Below are positions 9,532-22,030 of a DNA stretch of 64,000 nucleotides, piece after piece. The notes under the pieces were generated by a model that was not told where the DNA came from, ran no database searches, and saw only the letters and a program-made list of their open reading frames with translations. Origin of the DNA: Canna indica (taxonomy: Eukaryota; Streptophyta; Magnoliopsida; Zingiberales; Cannaceae). The position numbers were made by a program, and so were the translations under genes. The stretch lies in assembly GCA_034359265.1 (NCBI GenBank), contig CP136896.1:33110001-33174000 (forward strand), given 5' to 3'. Numbering within the stretch: the stretch's first letter is position 1; every line of letters begins with the position of its first letter.

Positions 9532-12500
9532 GATGATGACAAACATCCATAAAGAAATATATTCATTTAAAGCATAGAGGATATCAACTAAGGGATTTCT
9601 CCCCCTATCAACATGCATATCTATGAGAATGAACTCCCCCTATCTAATTGCATGGATTTCCTATATTTTCCTCCCCTTTACCTATACTTTTCTCCCCATT
9701 TTAACTATACATTTCTCTCCCTTTATACCTAAACTCAACTCTGCTGCAACGAAATTATCTGACGAGTTGAAGGATTGAAGGATTGCAAAAGAGCTTCTTC
9801 TATTGGTTTCATTCTTAGCTCTTTTGATTGTAATTTTTAACTATTAATTGTATCTATTTTCTTTGATTTGGGTTTGTGAAGACCTAGCTGTTGAAACAAT
9901 ATTCATTTAGAGAACATACATGACTTATCTTGAATTCAAAAATTTAGCTTTAAACATATCATGTATGATTTTGTTTCATATTAATCATTTGTTTTTCATC
10001 CCTTGGTTGTGATTTTCTTGTTTCATGAAAAATCTTTAGAGTCTCAACTTCATGAAACAAGAAAATCTCAACCAAGGGATGGAAAACAAATGATTAATAT
10101 GAAACAAAATCATACATGATATGTTTAAAGCTAAATTTTTGAATTCAAGATAAGTCATGTATGTTCTCAAAATGAATATTGTTTCTTCTAGAAATAACTG
10201 AAATTGGTGATACCAATTGTTAAACAAATGACAATACCAATTTTTATTGAGCATTTAAGTCATGTATGTTCTCAAAATGAATATTGTTTCTTTTTCATGA
10301 CATTTTTAAATTTCATTCAAACTTTCAAAATATAAAGATATAGTTAGTTAACTCATGTATCAAGTTTGAAATGAAACTAATGTCATTTAATCCAAATATG
10401 AACTTTGCATGTTTTCATTTGAAATAAGCATGAAAACTATGCAAATGCTAAGTCTCAAGTTTTGTTATCTACTCATATTTTCTCATATTTAGGCATCTAG
10501 ACATCAAACATGAGATAATGTAAGTCTATGAATTAAGTTTGGGCTTAAGATGAGATTTTTAAGTTATTTTGTTGACTTAGGTCAACCTATACCTTAAGTT
10601 TTCATAAATCAAACTTTTAGATCTTAAACAAAATCATATCTTTAATGAAAAAACTTTGGTACCAATTTTTGGATGAAAATTTTTGATGCCAAATATTGAA
10701 TGGTCATTTGAAATACATGAATAAGGTTTGAACTAAAAAGAATTTTCAAAGACCATTTTTCATCCTATATTGATTTTAATGAAAACAATAGGTATTTCTA
10801 GCTATCATTCAAGAATTCAAAATCATTTCTAGAAATGATTTTACTCATGAAATTGTGTGAATGATATTAGAAATGGAATCCAAATGGTGTAGATGAGTTT
10901 TTATGGAAGTTTTTTAAGAAAAATCAAAGTATCGGAAAGATTAGTATTTCAAGAATGATGATACTTTGTGTTTTGAAATCCAACTTAAAAAATTCATTAT
11001 AAATTAGATTCTTGATGAAATGTTTTGAAATTTTTGCTTAAGAAACTAGATTTTTCAAAGAATGTGCAGTTTTAAGAATCATGTAAAAAATATTTTTCTA
11101 TATTTTCCTATAAATAACTGAAATTGATACCAAATGTAGATTGAAATAGTATTTTTGTAATTTTCAGTTATTCTTAAAACTTGTTCAATTTTCATTCAAA
11201 CTTTCATGACACCACACGATGGTCATGTAAAGAGTATATGTCAAGTTTGGAACGAAAATTATATCCTTAAGTCAAGATATCAACCTAGCATGGTTTCATT
11301 CAAAACTAAACTAGTTTTTATGAAACTTGTTAAGTTTCAATCTTAACATTTACGCATGATTTTTCAAATTTGAACCTATAGAAACCTATCATGTGTAAAT
11401 TTAACCATGTTTCTCAAATATGGATCATAAATGAGACCTTTAAGTCAACTTGTTGACTTGGGTCAACTAGGTTCAAAAGAGGTAATCATGAATTAACCTC
11501 TATTGTCATTTTATTCTTATCCATATTAATTGTCCATTCTAAGTGCTTGGAAACATGTTATACCTATTCCTAAACATGTTTATGAAGTTTTGGACTTAAA
11601 ATTAAGTGTCCAAGTCAATTTGTTGACTTGGGTCAAACCTTTTAAGCTTAAGTCCACTAATGTGATCTAGTTATCACATTTTCATCTACACATGAATTTT
11701 TAAGATTGAACACCTAGAGTCATATCATGTGTGTCTAAACATGTTTGTTTGATGTTTACTCAAAATGAGGTCTCTAATATGAGTTTTAACCTAGTTCAAG
11801 TTTCATTCAATTAAGATATCATGAAATTGAGCTAAGTTAACAAAATTTTTCTTACTCATGAATATTCAAATATTTATCATGCATAATCAATCATTAGCAT
11901 AGAGAAATCATTTAAGCATGAGTATTCAATTATTTTACAAAGATTTTTGCAAAATTAAATTCATACCTTATTTCTTGAAAATTTGCCTAACTTTTCATTT
12001 CCTTTTTCATTTTCTTTTAGATAGCATAGTCTTTCAAATTTTTAACTTGCAAGTAGACTTCATTAGTGTCATAATGAAATAATATGACTACTAGCAAGCT
12101 AACCTACAACATAGCAAGGTTCAATCCAAAGTTTAATTTTAAAACCTTAACCTATGCTAGATAGTAAAGATTCATTTTTAAAAGATTGTCATGATATCTA
12201 AATGAATCTAAGAGATCCTAAGATATGAAACATTTGAGGAATAAGATCTCTACCTATGTTTAACTAGTTTGGACTTAATGATAGGTCTCTAGTATCAACC
12301 TAGAGCAAGTTTCATTCAATGAAATTTGTCTAAGTACTAAGAATCTAGCTACTCATGAAAATTCAAGGATTTAACATGCAATCCAAATCATGAGTATAGA
12401 GACATAGTTTAAGCTTACACATTTAGGTATAACACTAAGATTTTGAATTTATCAAAGTTATATCTTATTCATGATAATTTGTCAAACTAATCTTTTTCTT

Positions 12501-13071
12501 CTTAATTAGCCTTCCTAAAGCACTTATAACTTGCAAGTAAGCTACACTAATATTTTTAGAGAAAATATAGCTAATTAGCAAGCTAACTCAACCAAAAAGC
12601 AAAGAGAAGCATTAAGTATCATTATCAAATACCACTTTGCTAAATGGTTTCAAATTCGTTCAAAATGAAATCGAGTGATATCAAAACGAATTTTACGAGA
12701 TCACAAGAATAATAAAAGAAAAATATGATCTCCAACCCTTCCTATTGGTTGAAAACCGAAAGGCCACAATGTGCCTACGATTTAGAACCGCAAGGTCGCT
12801 TAGGCCCATTACATGGCCACCTGGGTCTCCGAAGTGACCGGGAAATCAAAAAATCAAAAATTATTTTATGAAAAAATCTTTTACAAGAGTGGAGAAAACA
12901 AGTCAAGTTAAACATAGTATCATAACTCCAACTTAAATAAAAACAATCCAAAGTAAGGAGATGATAAAAAGTATACCTAGATGCCCATTTCCATACCCAT
13001 GGCATCATGATGGTTTGAAGTTGCGACCAAGAATTGATACTCCATTTAATTTCATGGTCAACTCCAACTCT
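9532..13071 (-). other. Long non-coding internal domain of element B
   Basis: About 3.5 kb, very AT-rich, with no open frame that looks like a protein family. It holds a 293-bp inverted repeat (9893-10185), a further direct copy of its outer part (10256-10292), and three copies of a TTGTTGACTTGGGTCAA-like motif (10570-10586, about 11450-11467, about 11620-11636). Blocks of it can be matched by eye to the non-coding parts of A and C, so the domain belongs to the family and is not random filler. Confidence 0.75.
9893..10185. repeat. Large inverted repeat (two 136-bp arms)
   Basis: The left arm 9893-10028 and right arm 10050-10185 are reverse complements with only about four differences, separated by a 21-base loop. 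The outer part of the right arm recurs in direct orientation at 10256-10292. The corresponding region of element A (about 18150-18310) has only one orientation, so the second arm was added in B. Confidence 0.9.
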
Positions 13072-14550
13072 TCACTTCTTTTTTACCCTTGAGTGGTGGC
13101 TCCTCCTACAAGAGAAGAAATTTTTGGTACCCAAGGCTTTGGGTCCTTGGGGGTTAGTGGGCTTAGCTACCCAAAGTGACTTAACACCACTTGGGTTCAT
13201 CTTAAATGCACAATTATAGATGGCATGCTCATACATGCCACAACAAAAATAATTTCCATTAAACTTTTTCTTTTTACCATTCATATGAACATGAGGTCTA
13301 ATATCAGAATGCTTGGCATGAGAGAAATGATGAACATTTGCATTCTTAGATGGAATATTTTTCTTTTTAGGATTTCTAAAAGATGAGATATGTGATAAAC
13401 TACTAGTTTTCCTATTCAAGAAAATGACCTCATTTTTCAAATCATTTATTAATTTAAGTAAGGCTTGCATTTGAGATTTCATTATACTATTTTCATTTTT
13501 GATTTTCATATTTTCTACTTTCAAATTCTCAATTTCAACTTTTGAGATATTTTTCAATTCAATTTTCAAATCATCATTTTCATTTTTTAAGTCAATATTC
13601 TCACTTTTTCGGTCTTCAATTTCAATCTTAAGATTGTCATGGCAAGAATTACTAGTTCTCAAAACATCAATACTACCATGGCAATCAACACTTGAGGAAC
13701 TTAGATTTGCCTTTAAATTTTTATTTTCTAATTCTAGAGCTTGCAAATCCTTAGTGAGCCTAGAGTTATCCTTTTTAATTTTCTTCATTTCTTTACTCTT
13801 TTTCAAAAGCATGGCACACATACTATGGCATTCTTGTACTAACTCTTCATATGATATTTTGATTGAATGTGAAGAACTAGTATCACTATCATATGCTATA
13901 TCTTTATCATGACTAAAAGTGGAATATTGTACCTCATCATGGATACCCATGAGGCAAATCTTGGATGTGCCTTCATAGTCATGACAAGAGGATGCTTCTT
14001 GTGATTTGGAGGTGGATGTTGAAGCACTTATCCTCCGTTTGATATTTTTCTTTGATAAAGGACAATTCCTCTTAATGTGCCCCTTTTCCTTGCACAAGTA
14101 GCATATCACCTTTCTTTTTTTGCTTTTTGATTTGCTTCTTTCACTAGAAGCACTAAAATCATCAAAATCGATGTTAGTACTAGGGGGATGACCATTGTCA
14201 TCACCACCCTCAACAAAAGTGTTAAGGTCTTCGATTTTCGCATAATCATATAACATATTTAAGCAAGCCCAAATATCGAATGCAGAAAAAAAATGCATAA
14301 CTTTTTCAAGTATATCATTTCAAAATGAGCAATAAAGAAAATGCGTTATCTTAGCATTCAATTCAAACAATCTAATTTGATCTTGAGTCCACTCATTAAT
14401 GTCAATGGTGGGCTCAACATATTCATTTTTTAGCATGCACAATAGATCTAAACTTTGTGTTTTAAGAAAAGTATACATCCTACTTTTCCAAACACCAAAG
14501 TTTTTCTCATCAAACCTAGGCGGTGCAAATGCTATACTCTCTAGAGCCAT
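13072..14550 (-). pseudogene. Gag polyprotein of element B (one nonsense codon)
   Basis: Starts at the Met at 14550 (MALESIAFAPPRFDEKNFG) and ends near 13072, about 493 codons. One in-frame TGA at 14320-14322 interrupts it; related copies have a serine codon (TCA) there. Domains are: the UBN2-like N-terminus; CCHC knuckle C-Y-L-C-K-E-K-G-H-I-K-R-N-C (about 14104-14063); a long Lys/Glu/Asn coiled coil (about 13830-13400); knuckle-like FCCGMYEHAIYNC (about 13250-13212); and a NPQGPKAL segment before the stop. It should assemble particles and bind element RNA. No enzyme is encoded. Confidence 0.88.
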
Positions 14551-14603
14551 TTCTAGATAGAGACTAGATGTAGACGAGATGGTGAAATCTCAATCCACGA
14601 CCC

Positions 14604-14615
14604 GCTCTGATACCA
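14604..14615 (-). promoter_or_regulatory. Primer binding site of element B
   Basis: Minus strand TGGTATCAGAGC, two bases after the 5' LTR terminal CA (14618-14619). Confidence 0.9.
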
Positions 14616-14617
14616 AT

Positions 14618-16160
14618 TGAAGGCGAAATGGCGACACTAGAGAGGGGGGTGAATAGTGTGTTTACTAATTCAATTGGCCTAAATCCCAATTTTAATCGTT
14701 TACTTAGATTGGTTTAGGCAATATGCAATTTGACGATTAGATGCAGAAGCTTATAAATGATAAAACAATTAAGCACAACAATAAATCAATGCAAACACAG
14801 AATTTATAGTGGTTCGGCCCCAATGCCTACTCCACTACCTAATCACCCCGCTTAGGATTTCCAAACTACTTTTACTATATATATTAATTTACGTTTCCCT
14901 TACACACGAGGACTTTTCACCGAAGAGACGCACTCTCGACCTAAGGCACTTCCACACACGGAAGTCATCGCCTTCTTATCGAGAGTCCTCTTCCACCTGA
15001 ACCCTAAGGGACAACTAAACTAATCCTAGTAAACACTAAGTTTACACAAGTGGCTTTACTCCTTCTACACCAAGAATACCACTTCACCCAATTCAAGACC
15101 TAACAACCTAGGTCTTCTTACACGCTTAAATAAAATAGTTAAAATAATAATAAAATTACAATTGAAAAGAGCTTAATATAAAACCAATAGTAAATGCTCC
15201 TTTCACAACCTTAGAACCTCCAACTCACCGAGGGAATAGCTCGAGCAAATTTTTGAGTTGAGGAGCAGAGTGTGCGCAAGAAGGTGTTCGCAGAAGTAGC
15301 AAAGCGCGCTTCAATTTTTCTTTGGAAGGCTTAAATCCCTTCTTAAATGCTTAATAAAATCTGTAGAAATCAGGGAAGAAGTTAAATAAAGTATATGAGG
15401 GTGTATTTATAACCTCGTGAAGAAACGGCTACTCAACAGATAGAAAACTATCCGTTACAGACCACCGGTCGAATGGTCGGTCGACCGATTGGTCGACCGG
15501 TCCTTCGACCGCTGCAATTCTCCCTGTGGTCGGTTGACCGGTGGGTTGACCGCCTAGATGTAAATTTTACGATTCGTCATCCGATCGACCCATTGATCGA
15601 CTGTCGCGATCTCGCAGCTTCAGCAAACGCAGGTCGGTAGATCGACGGGTCGACTGCCCGAGCTATTGCCCATTTTGGGCTTCCATCGTTCGACCGCCCA
15701 GTCGACCGAAGTAGCTCTACTGTGCTTTCTTCCTTATGTTCGGTCGACCGACAGGTCGACCGAATGTCTACTACCCCTTTTTACCTACAGTCGGTCGACC
15801 GCCAGGTCGACCGAACCTAGGCTGAGATTGATTTCTTCAGCCTTTTTCTTCCGTGCTTCATTTTCAGGTTTCGGCTTTAAACGCCAACCAACTCGGAGTG
15901 TTTTCATGTGATCCTTGAGCTCGTCCAATACGTCTTTGTCACACACGTCGATCTTTGAGAGATTTCCGCGACGAACCCGAGCGCGATGATCAATGTCCTT
16001 CCGATATTCGATTTCTTTGATATATCCGATCGAGGACATCGAACGCTAATTGATATGGAACCTGAAAGATATTCTCAATGAAATCATTAGTTCCATGTTT
16101 GTTATCATCAAAACCATCAAAACCGAGATTAATGCTAAGGTTGAAAACCTAAAGCCAACA
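14618..16160 (-). repeat. 5' LTR of element B
   Basis: 1543 bp, TG...CA ended, near-identical in layout to 8004-9517. The GTCGAC-rich block (about 15465-15820) is better preserved here than in the 3' LTR. This LTR would carry the element's promoter on the minus strand. Confidence 0.9.
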
Positions 16161-18506
16161 GAGGTATATCTTTGAATTTCGTAAAAATCTTAGCATAATA
16201 CCTCAATATTCACGCTTTATTGGTGTCTCAATACTAATGATTAGATTTGCATAATAAATCTTTGAATTCTCATGAGTAGGTAGAATTTTAGTACTTAGAG
16301 ACCTTCTTTTAAGTCCAAACTAGTTAAACTTGTTTAGATATCCTATTCCTCAAATATTTCATATCTTAAGATCTCTTTGATTCATTTTGATATCATGATA
16401 ACTCCTTTAAAATGAATCTCTACTATCTAGCATAGGTTAAGACTTTTAAATGAAACTTTGCATTGAACTTTAGCTATTTAGTAAGTTAGCTTGTTAGTTG
16501 GTATATGATTTCATAATGATACGAATGAAGCCTACTTGCAAGTTGAGAAAGTGGTAAATTTGGAAGGCAAAAGAAAATTGGGAAAGAAAATGAAAATTGT
16601 GCAATTTCTCAAGAAATGAGGTATGAGTTTCATTTTGGTAAAATTCTTGCATAACACCTCAATTTTCTTGATTAAATGATTTCTCTATGCTCATGAATGA
16701 TATTGCATGATAATTGATTGAAATCTCATGAGTAGATAAAATTTTGATACTTAGTCAATTTCATAAAACCTTGTTTGAATGAAATGTGCTCTAGATAGAA
16801 TTTCATCATAGAGACTTCATTTTAAGTTGAAACTTGATAAACATGATTGAGCTTAGTCATGATCTACTTCCATGTGGCTAAAATTGAAAAATCATATGTA
16901 AATGGGAAAAATGATAACTAGCTAGGGGTGAGCATGGACCGGTTAATCAATCAATTAACTTTGGTTTTTCAAAACCATTAACCGTAAACCGGTCCTTTAA
17001 CTTCAGTTAATCGTTATTTCGGTTTTGGTTTTTTCAGTTCAGTTAACCGATAATTTTTGGTTAACCAATTAAAATTTTTAACCTACAAACATAAAAAGTG
17101 AAACCACTTGAACCAAGATAATGTTCTACAAAAACTAATATTTTTATTTTTTATATTTTTTTATAATTTTTTGTATTTTTTTGTAATTTCTTATATTTTT
17201 TATAATTTATAAATCATTATTTTATATATATATATAATTAAAAATTAATAAATTATATCGAACCGGTCGGTTAATCGAAACTGGTGGACTTTTTACCTCT
17301 CGGACCGAAATCGAAATCGAAAACTGATTTTTCCAAAAATAAAAACCGAAACTGAAAAAATAGGTTCGGTTAACCGAAAAAACCCATTTCGGTTTTGGAC
17401 CGATTTTCCGATTAACCAAAAAATTGGTTTTTTTTTGCTCACCCCTATAACTAGCTCACCTAAGAGGACTCAAACTTGAAAAAGTTTGACCTAAGTCAAT
17501 AATTTAACTTAGAAATCTCATTTTGAGTCCAAACTTCACAAATATATTTAGATTACTCATGTAAGGTGTCTAAGTGTCTATGTTTGAAAAAACATGAGTA
17601 AAGGATAAAATTTGATACTTAGCAATTTCATGTTATCATGCTTGCTTTTAAATGAAATCTTACTAAGGTAAAATTTTGACCAAATGACATCATTTTCATT
17701 TCAAACTTAATAAACATACTTTAAATGATTATATCTTGATATCTGGAAAGTTTGAATGAAAATTGAAAACTTTTGAAAAATAGCTAATATTTATGAAAAT
17801 GCCACTAGAACTCAATGAATTTTAGAAAAAATGCAGAAAAATGATTTTTTGTCGATTCTTGAACCTGCATATTCCTTGATAAATCTAGTTTATGGCATAA
17901 AAATTTCAAAAATCTTGAGTATGAATGTGATATGATTTGGATTTTTGAAGTTGGATTTTGAAATTTTAAATTATCGTTCTTCCTAAATGGTCATTCTTCT
18001 GATACTTTGATTTTTGGTCAAATCTTCGAATGAGACTTCAAGTATGACATTTTGAATTCATCTTTGGTATCGTCATCACTATAAGTCGAGCAAAATCACT
18101 TCTAAAATGATTTTTGATATTTAGACCGATACTTGCAAATATCCATACTTGAGCTTATACATGGTTTCTAGACTTGAAATTTATTTATCTTCTAATGCTA
18201 TCATGTATGACTTAGTCTCTTATTCGATGCTTTGTTTTCGTCCCTTGGGTTGGATGACTTTGTTTTCATGAAAACTAGTTTTCAAGTCCCAACTTTGATC
18301 ATAGTTGACTTTTCTCATCCTTTTTGATTGATGTCAAAAGGGAGAGAAAAATATAGGTAAAAATGGCAGAAAATATAGGAAAACCATGCATATAGATAGG
18401 GGGAGTTTATTTTCATAGATATGCATGTTGATAGGGGGAGAAATCCCTTGGTTGATATCCTTTGTGCTTTAATATATATTTTTTCTTAAGAATGTTTGTC
18501 ATCACC
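16161..18506 (+). other. Non-coding internal region of element A (second part)
   Basis: Continuation of A after the B insertion, beginning with the right target duplication gaggt. It is AT-rich with no coding signal and is interrupted by the small element 16924-17446. The motif gacctaagtcaa near 17488 corresponds to the repeated motif in B and to C at about 36128. Confidence 0.75.
16924..17446. mobile_element. Small Mutator-like inverted-repeat element M1
   Basis: Perfect 11-bp terminal inverted repeats AGGGGTGAGCA (16924-16934) and TGCTCACCCCT (17436-17446), with a 10-bp direct repeat ataactagct outside each end (16914-16923, 17447-17456). Both arms are rich in aaccgg/ggttaa motifs around an AT-rich core. 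There is no coding capacity. A 10-bp duplication fits Mutator-type transposition. Confidence 0.85.
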
Positions 18507-18519
18507 AAAAAGGGGAAGA
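18507..18519 (+). promoter_or_regulatory. Polypurine tract of element A
   Basis: AAAAAGGGGAAGA directly before the 3' LTR; a second purine run (aaaagggagagaaaa) lies about 160 bases upstream. Confidence 0.8.
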
Positions 18520-18520
18520 T

Positions 18521-20100
18521 AGTTGGCCTAAGGTTTCCTACCTTGGTCTTATTTTTAGGTTCCATATCGGTTAGCGCTCGACGACCGTGATCGGTTAATT
18601 CCGAGAAATCGAAGAAATCGGTAAGGACGCTCGTCAACGCTTGGGATTCTTTGGGAAATTAAAGTTTAGGTCTAGGGTGTCTAGTTTATGTTGTAAATCC
18701 TCATGATGCATAAGAACCCAAAAACCAAACCCGAACCCCAAAATACGAAAACTCAGAAAATTAGGAAAGGCCCTAAAATTCGCTAACCCTAGAGAGCTCC
18801 TTGGAGGGCTATATAGCCTAGACATTTTCTTGACAACAAAATTACCGATAATTGTTCCTTAGGTAAAAACTAGATAACGAGATATTTTTAAGGATTTTTT
18901 TGGAAGCCTTTAGCCTACCCATACATGACTCGGAAGATTAGAAAATTTCCGTTTTTCGAAAATTTGTACTAGACCCCAAAAGTTAGATTTTGATTCTTAA
19001 GAATTTTGATTTTTTAGATATTTTTATTGAATCCAAATGGGGGGTAATCCTTATATAACATTTATATTTTAAAGTTATAAACTCAACCAAACCAAGCAGT
19101 GCAGTCCGCCCAGTTTTGGTCGACTAATCGGTCGACCGAATGCTGCCAAAAATTGGCAGTAGGCAAGTCGGTCGACCGAAGTGTGCTATAAAGCGATAGA
19201 ATGCCTTCGGTCACTCGGCGATCGGTCGGTTGGTCGACTAACGATCGACCGGCAAATGACTGGATGGCGGTAAACATCTAGTTTTCGAGCCGTTGAGCAA
19301 TGTTTCACCCGATCCTCCTTCATGGCTCTATAAAAACTGATGTCCCAGACTTTCTTTAACACTTTTGATCACTCCAACACTTCATTAGCCAACCTTGATC
19401 ATTTCCAAGCTATCATTGAGCCATTACTTGGAGAAACCCTAGTTTGATCTCTCATTCCTTAATATAGCCTTCAGAGCTTCATCGGTTCACCACCTTGAGG
19501 CATCAAGAGGACTAGGGAGTTTGTTGTGGAGCTAAGTATTTTATTGTTTGATTTATTTCTCCATTTAGTGTTGTATTTTCTTGTTTATTTCTTTGTATTT
19601 GAGTTAGTGTAAGACATATAGTGTAGGTGTTGAAATTGCATGGTAGCCTTGGTGTTTGAGGTTTAAATCTACCGTTGTAAACGTAGTTTGCTAGGATTAG
19701 CTGAGTTGTCCTTAAGGTTGAGGAGGGAGAGTGCTCTCGTTAGGAAGGAAGGATACTTTCGGGTGTGGAAGTGCCTTCGGTTTGAGAACAGAGACTTTCC
19801 GATGTAAAGTCCTCACTGTAAGAAAACTAATTAATCTAGTTAAACTAGTTTGGAAATCCTAAGCGGGGTGCTTAGGTAGTGGAGTAGGCATTGGGGCCGA
19901 ACCACTATAAACCATTGTGTTACCATTGATATTTTATTTGTGTTAATTGCTTTATCATTAATAGTTTCCGCATTTAGTCGTTCAATTGTGAAGTGCCTAA
20001 GTAATCTAAGAAACGTTTAAAACCGAGTTAGGCAAATAGTTTTAGTTAACACACTATTCACCAACCCCCCCCCCCCTCTAGTGCGGCCATTTCACCAACA
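18521..20100 (+). repeat. 3' LTR of element A
   Basis: 1580 bp, starting AGTTGGCC (first base changed from T) and ending TTCACCAACA. It includes a GTCGAC-rich block at about 19100-19250, most of which the 5' LTR lacks. It is followed by tcggc, the right target duplication, and the interrupted Copia LTR. Confidence 0.85.
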
Positions 20101-21685
20101 TCGGCTTCACAAACCCGGGAAGGAGGAGCTTGATGGCAGGCCACCCATGGAGATCAAGAGGTGCTCTTTGGAGTCTTCCTCTTCAAGAAGGCTCTCAAGA
20201 ATCCAAGCCTATCTCTAACCAATTTGCTTAACCCCTCTCAAAGGAGGTTAGGCCATCTATTTATAAGGGTAGTAGGTGGCCCCCATGGTGGACTCGGCTC
20301 CCCCCTTTTAAATCCTCTCCCCGGAATTCAAAATTCTTGGGTTTGCCTCCAAAATAATAATTTATATTTAATGGATCTATAATTAATTATAAATTAATTA
20401 AATCAAACTAAATATAAACTTTAATTTATCTCTATAAATTAAATTCTTATTGATTAGGATTTATCATGTGTGAATCCCTATAATTTAGGGATGCCCTACA
20501 AATTAGGGTTACCGAGGAACTCCTTCCTCACGTATTCGTTCCTATAGGAAACATCTTTCCTATCATGTCCATAATCGAGATCTGTGATCGTATTACAGCA
20601 TGTCCATGCTAGTAGACATATAGTGCCGCATTCGGACTTTATCTCACAAGGTCTGTTACGAGGTTAGCTTGTTGTGTATGAGTTGTGCATAACAGTGAGT
20701 CGAATCCGATAGAACGACTTCTATTCGAATCTTACGAGCCACCACTAAACCCCTTCAGTGTGGTCGTGAGAGACTCCACTCACAAGTCAAGATTGACGTC
20801 TAGCAACGTGTCATGACTACCCGGATAGTGTGAGGTTCAATCTAAAGGGATCGGACGCCCTTCGGTGATTAATTACGGTGCAACTAAGTCCCTCGGTTAC
20901 AACGTCTGAAGTCGGATAGGGTATGGATGTCGGCTAGGGTATGGATGAAGTGTCAAACCCTAATGTCGATTCATATGTATTCCACCTGCCAAGATGTCGT
21001 CTCAATAATGAAACATCAGAAACATCTTCCTGACTTTCTTGTCTACTCTGGCCAGAGATTCCCAAGTCGACAATTACAATGACATATAGGACATTATCTC
21101 CTCTCACTAGGAGTAACTGATTACATGTTGGTTGCTCACCTACCTCCATGAATGTTTCCCCATGCCCAGTAATACCCGACACATGACGCTGAGGGCCATG
21201 TACGGATAAAACCAAAGCAATGGGTTGTCACTCACAAGGTAACCATGACAACCTCAGGTACAAAGACTGCTTGCACCTACTATCACCCGAGGAACATCCT
21301 ATTGACACTTATGTAAGGATTTCATTTTGTGTTCCTCGTGCAGGTCCGTTCAGTGAACTCATTCCCTAATGAGCACCTGCACTTGTACATTAATGACGGC
21401 TCATACGTAACTATGAGATCAGCTACCCCTTATCATATAAGGCATGTACCAAGTACACCAGTCTATCTGGAATCATCAATCCCCTAATTGGTGATCTTAC
21501 GACTAGGAACGTTTAGAACAAGGGCATCTTGATTCCAAGTCTCATTGGCATGATCTCATCATGACCTTGAAATCAATTGCCTAGGTTCATGGGTTCATCA
21601 CAATCTAATATATATATAATATAGATGCAACATATGATGAAAAAATTGCCTAATATTATTCATTAACCAAAAATAATTCCCTACA
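20101..21685 (-). repeat. Copia LTR, 5' piece (split by element A)
   Basis: Minus strand. It starts about 21685 with TGTAGGGAATTATT and runs to 20101, where A is inserted; it continues at 4916-4466. A LTR start a few bases further out (TGTTGATG, 21692) is possible. No coding sequence is recognised; open frames such as 20934-21215 are chance frames in the LTR. Confidence 0.75.
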
Positions 21686-21722
21686 CATCAACATGTGATT
21701 GGCTCAAGGGCACTATTTCTTT

Positions 21723-21735
21723 CAATCTCCCACTT
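21723..21735 (-). promoter_or_regulatory. Polypurine tract of Copia element
   Basis: Minus-strand AAGTGGGAGATTG, the usual Copia form, lies between RNase H and the LTR at 21685. Confidence 0.75.
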
Positions 21736-22030
21736 GCACTTGTAACCAATCATTACAATATTTAATACCTATACAACTTAAGTGGTGATCGAACTACTGT
21801 TGTGGTAATGGCTTTGTGAATGGATCTGCAATATTATCTTTCGTGTTGACAGGTTCGACATTTATATCACCACGTCCAACGATCTCTCAAATTAGGTGAT
21901 ACCGCCATAGGATGTATTTTGATTTGTGGTGGGATCTAGGCTCCTTTGCTAGAGCAACAGCCCTGGTGTTATCACAATAAACAGGGACCGAACTGGGAAC
22001 CTCAGGAACAACACCCAGCTCAGAGATAAA

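Larger units (their letters stand above)
8004..16160 (-). mobile_element. Element B: gag-only LTR retrotransposon nested in element A
   Basis: Complete minus-strand element of 8157 bp: 5' LTR 14618-16160, PBS 14604-14615, gag 14550-13072, 3.5 kb without coding sequence, polypurine tract 9518-9531, 3' LTR 8004-9517. It is flanked by perfect target duplications gaggt (7999-8003 and 16161-16165). The LTRs differ at scattered positions, so the insertion is not brand-new. No enzyme domain is present. Its gag is the best preserved of the four copies in the window. Confidence 0.92.
4917..20100 (+). mobile_element. Element A: gag-only LTR retrotransposon, host of element B
   Basis: The plus-strand element comprises: 5' LTR 4917-5881, PBS 5884-5895, gag about 5925-7379, non-coding internal region 7380-8003 and 16161-18506, polypurine tract 18507-18519 and 3' LTR 18521-20100. 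No protease, integrase, RT or RNase H sequence is visible anywhere in it, so it would need proteins from another element. The layout matches the class called TR-GAG (terminal-repeat retrotransposon with gag domain). Element B sits inside it with a perfect 5-bp duplication, as does the small element 16924-17446. A itself lies inside a Copia LTR. Confidence 0.85.

Noticed and set aside
20934..21215. 93-codon minus-strand open frame
   Set aside because: Lies within the Copia LTR and has no recognisable domain.
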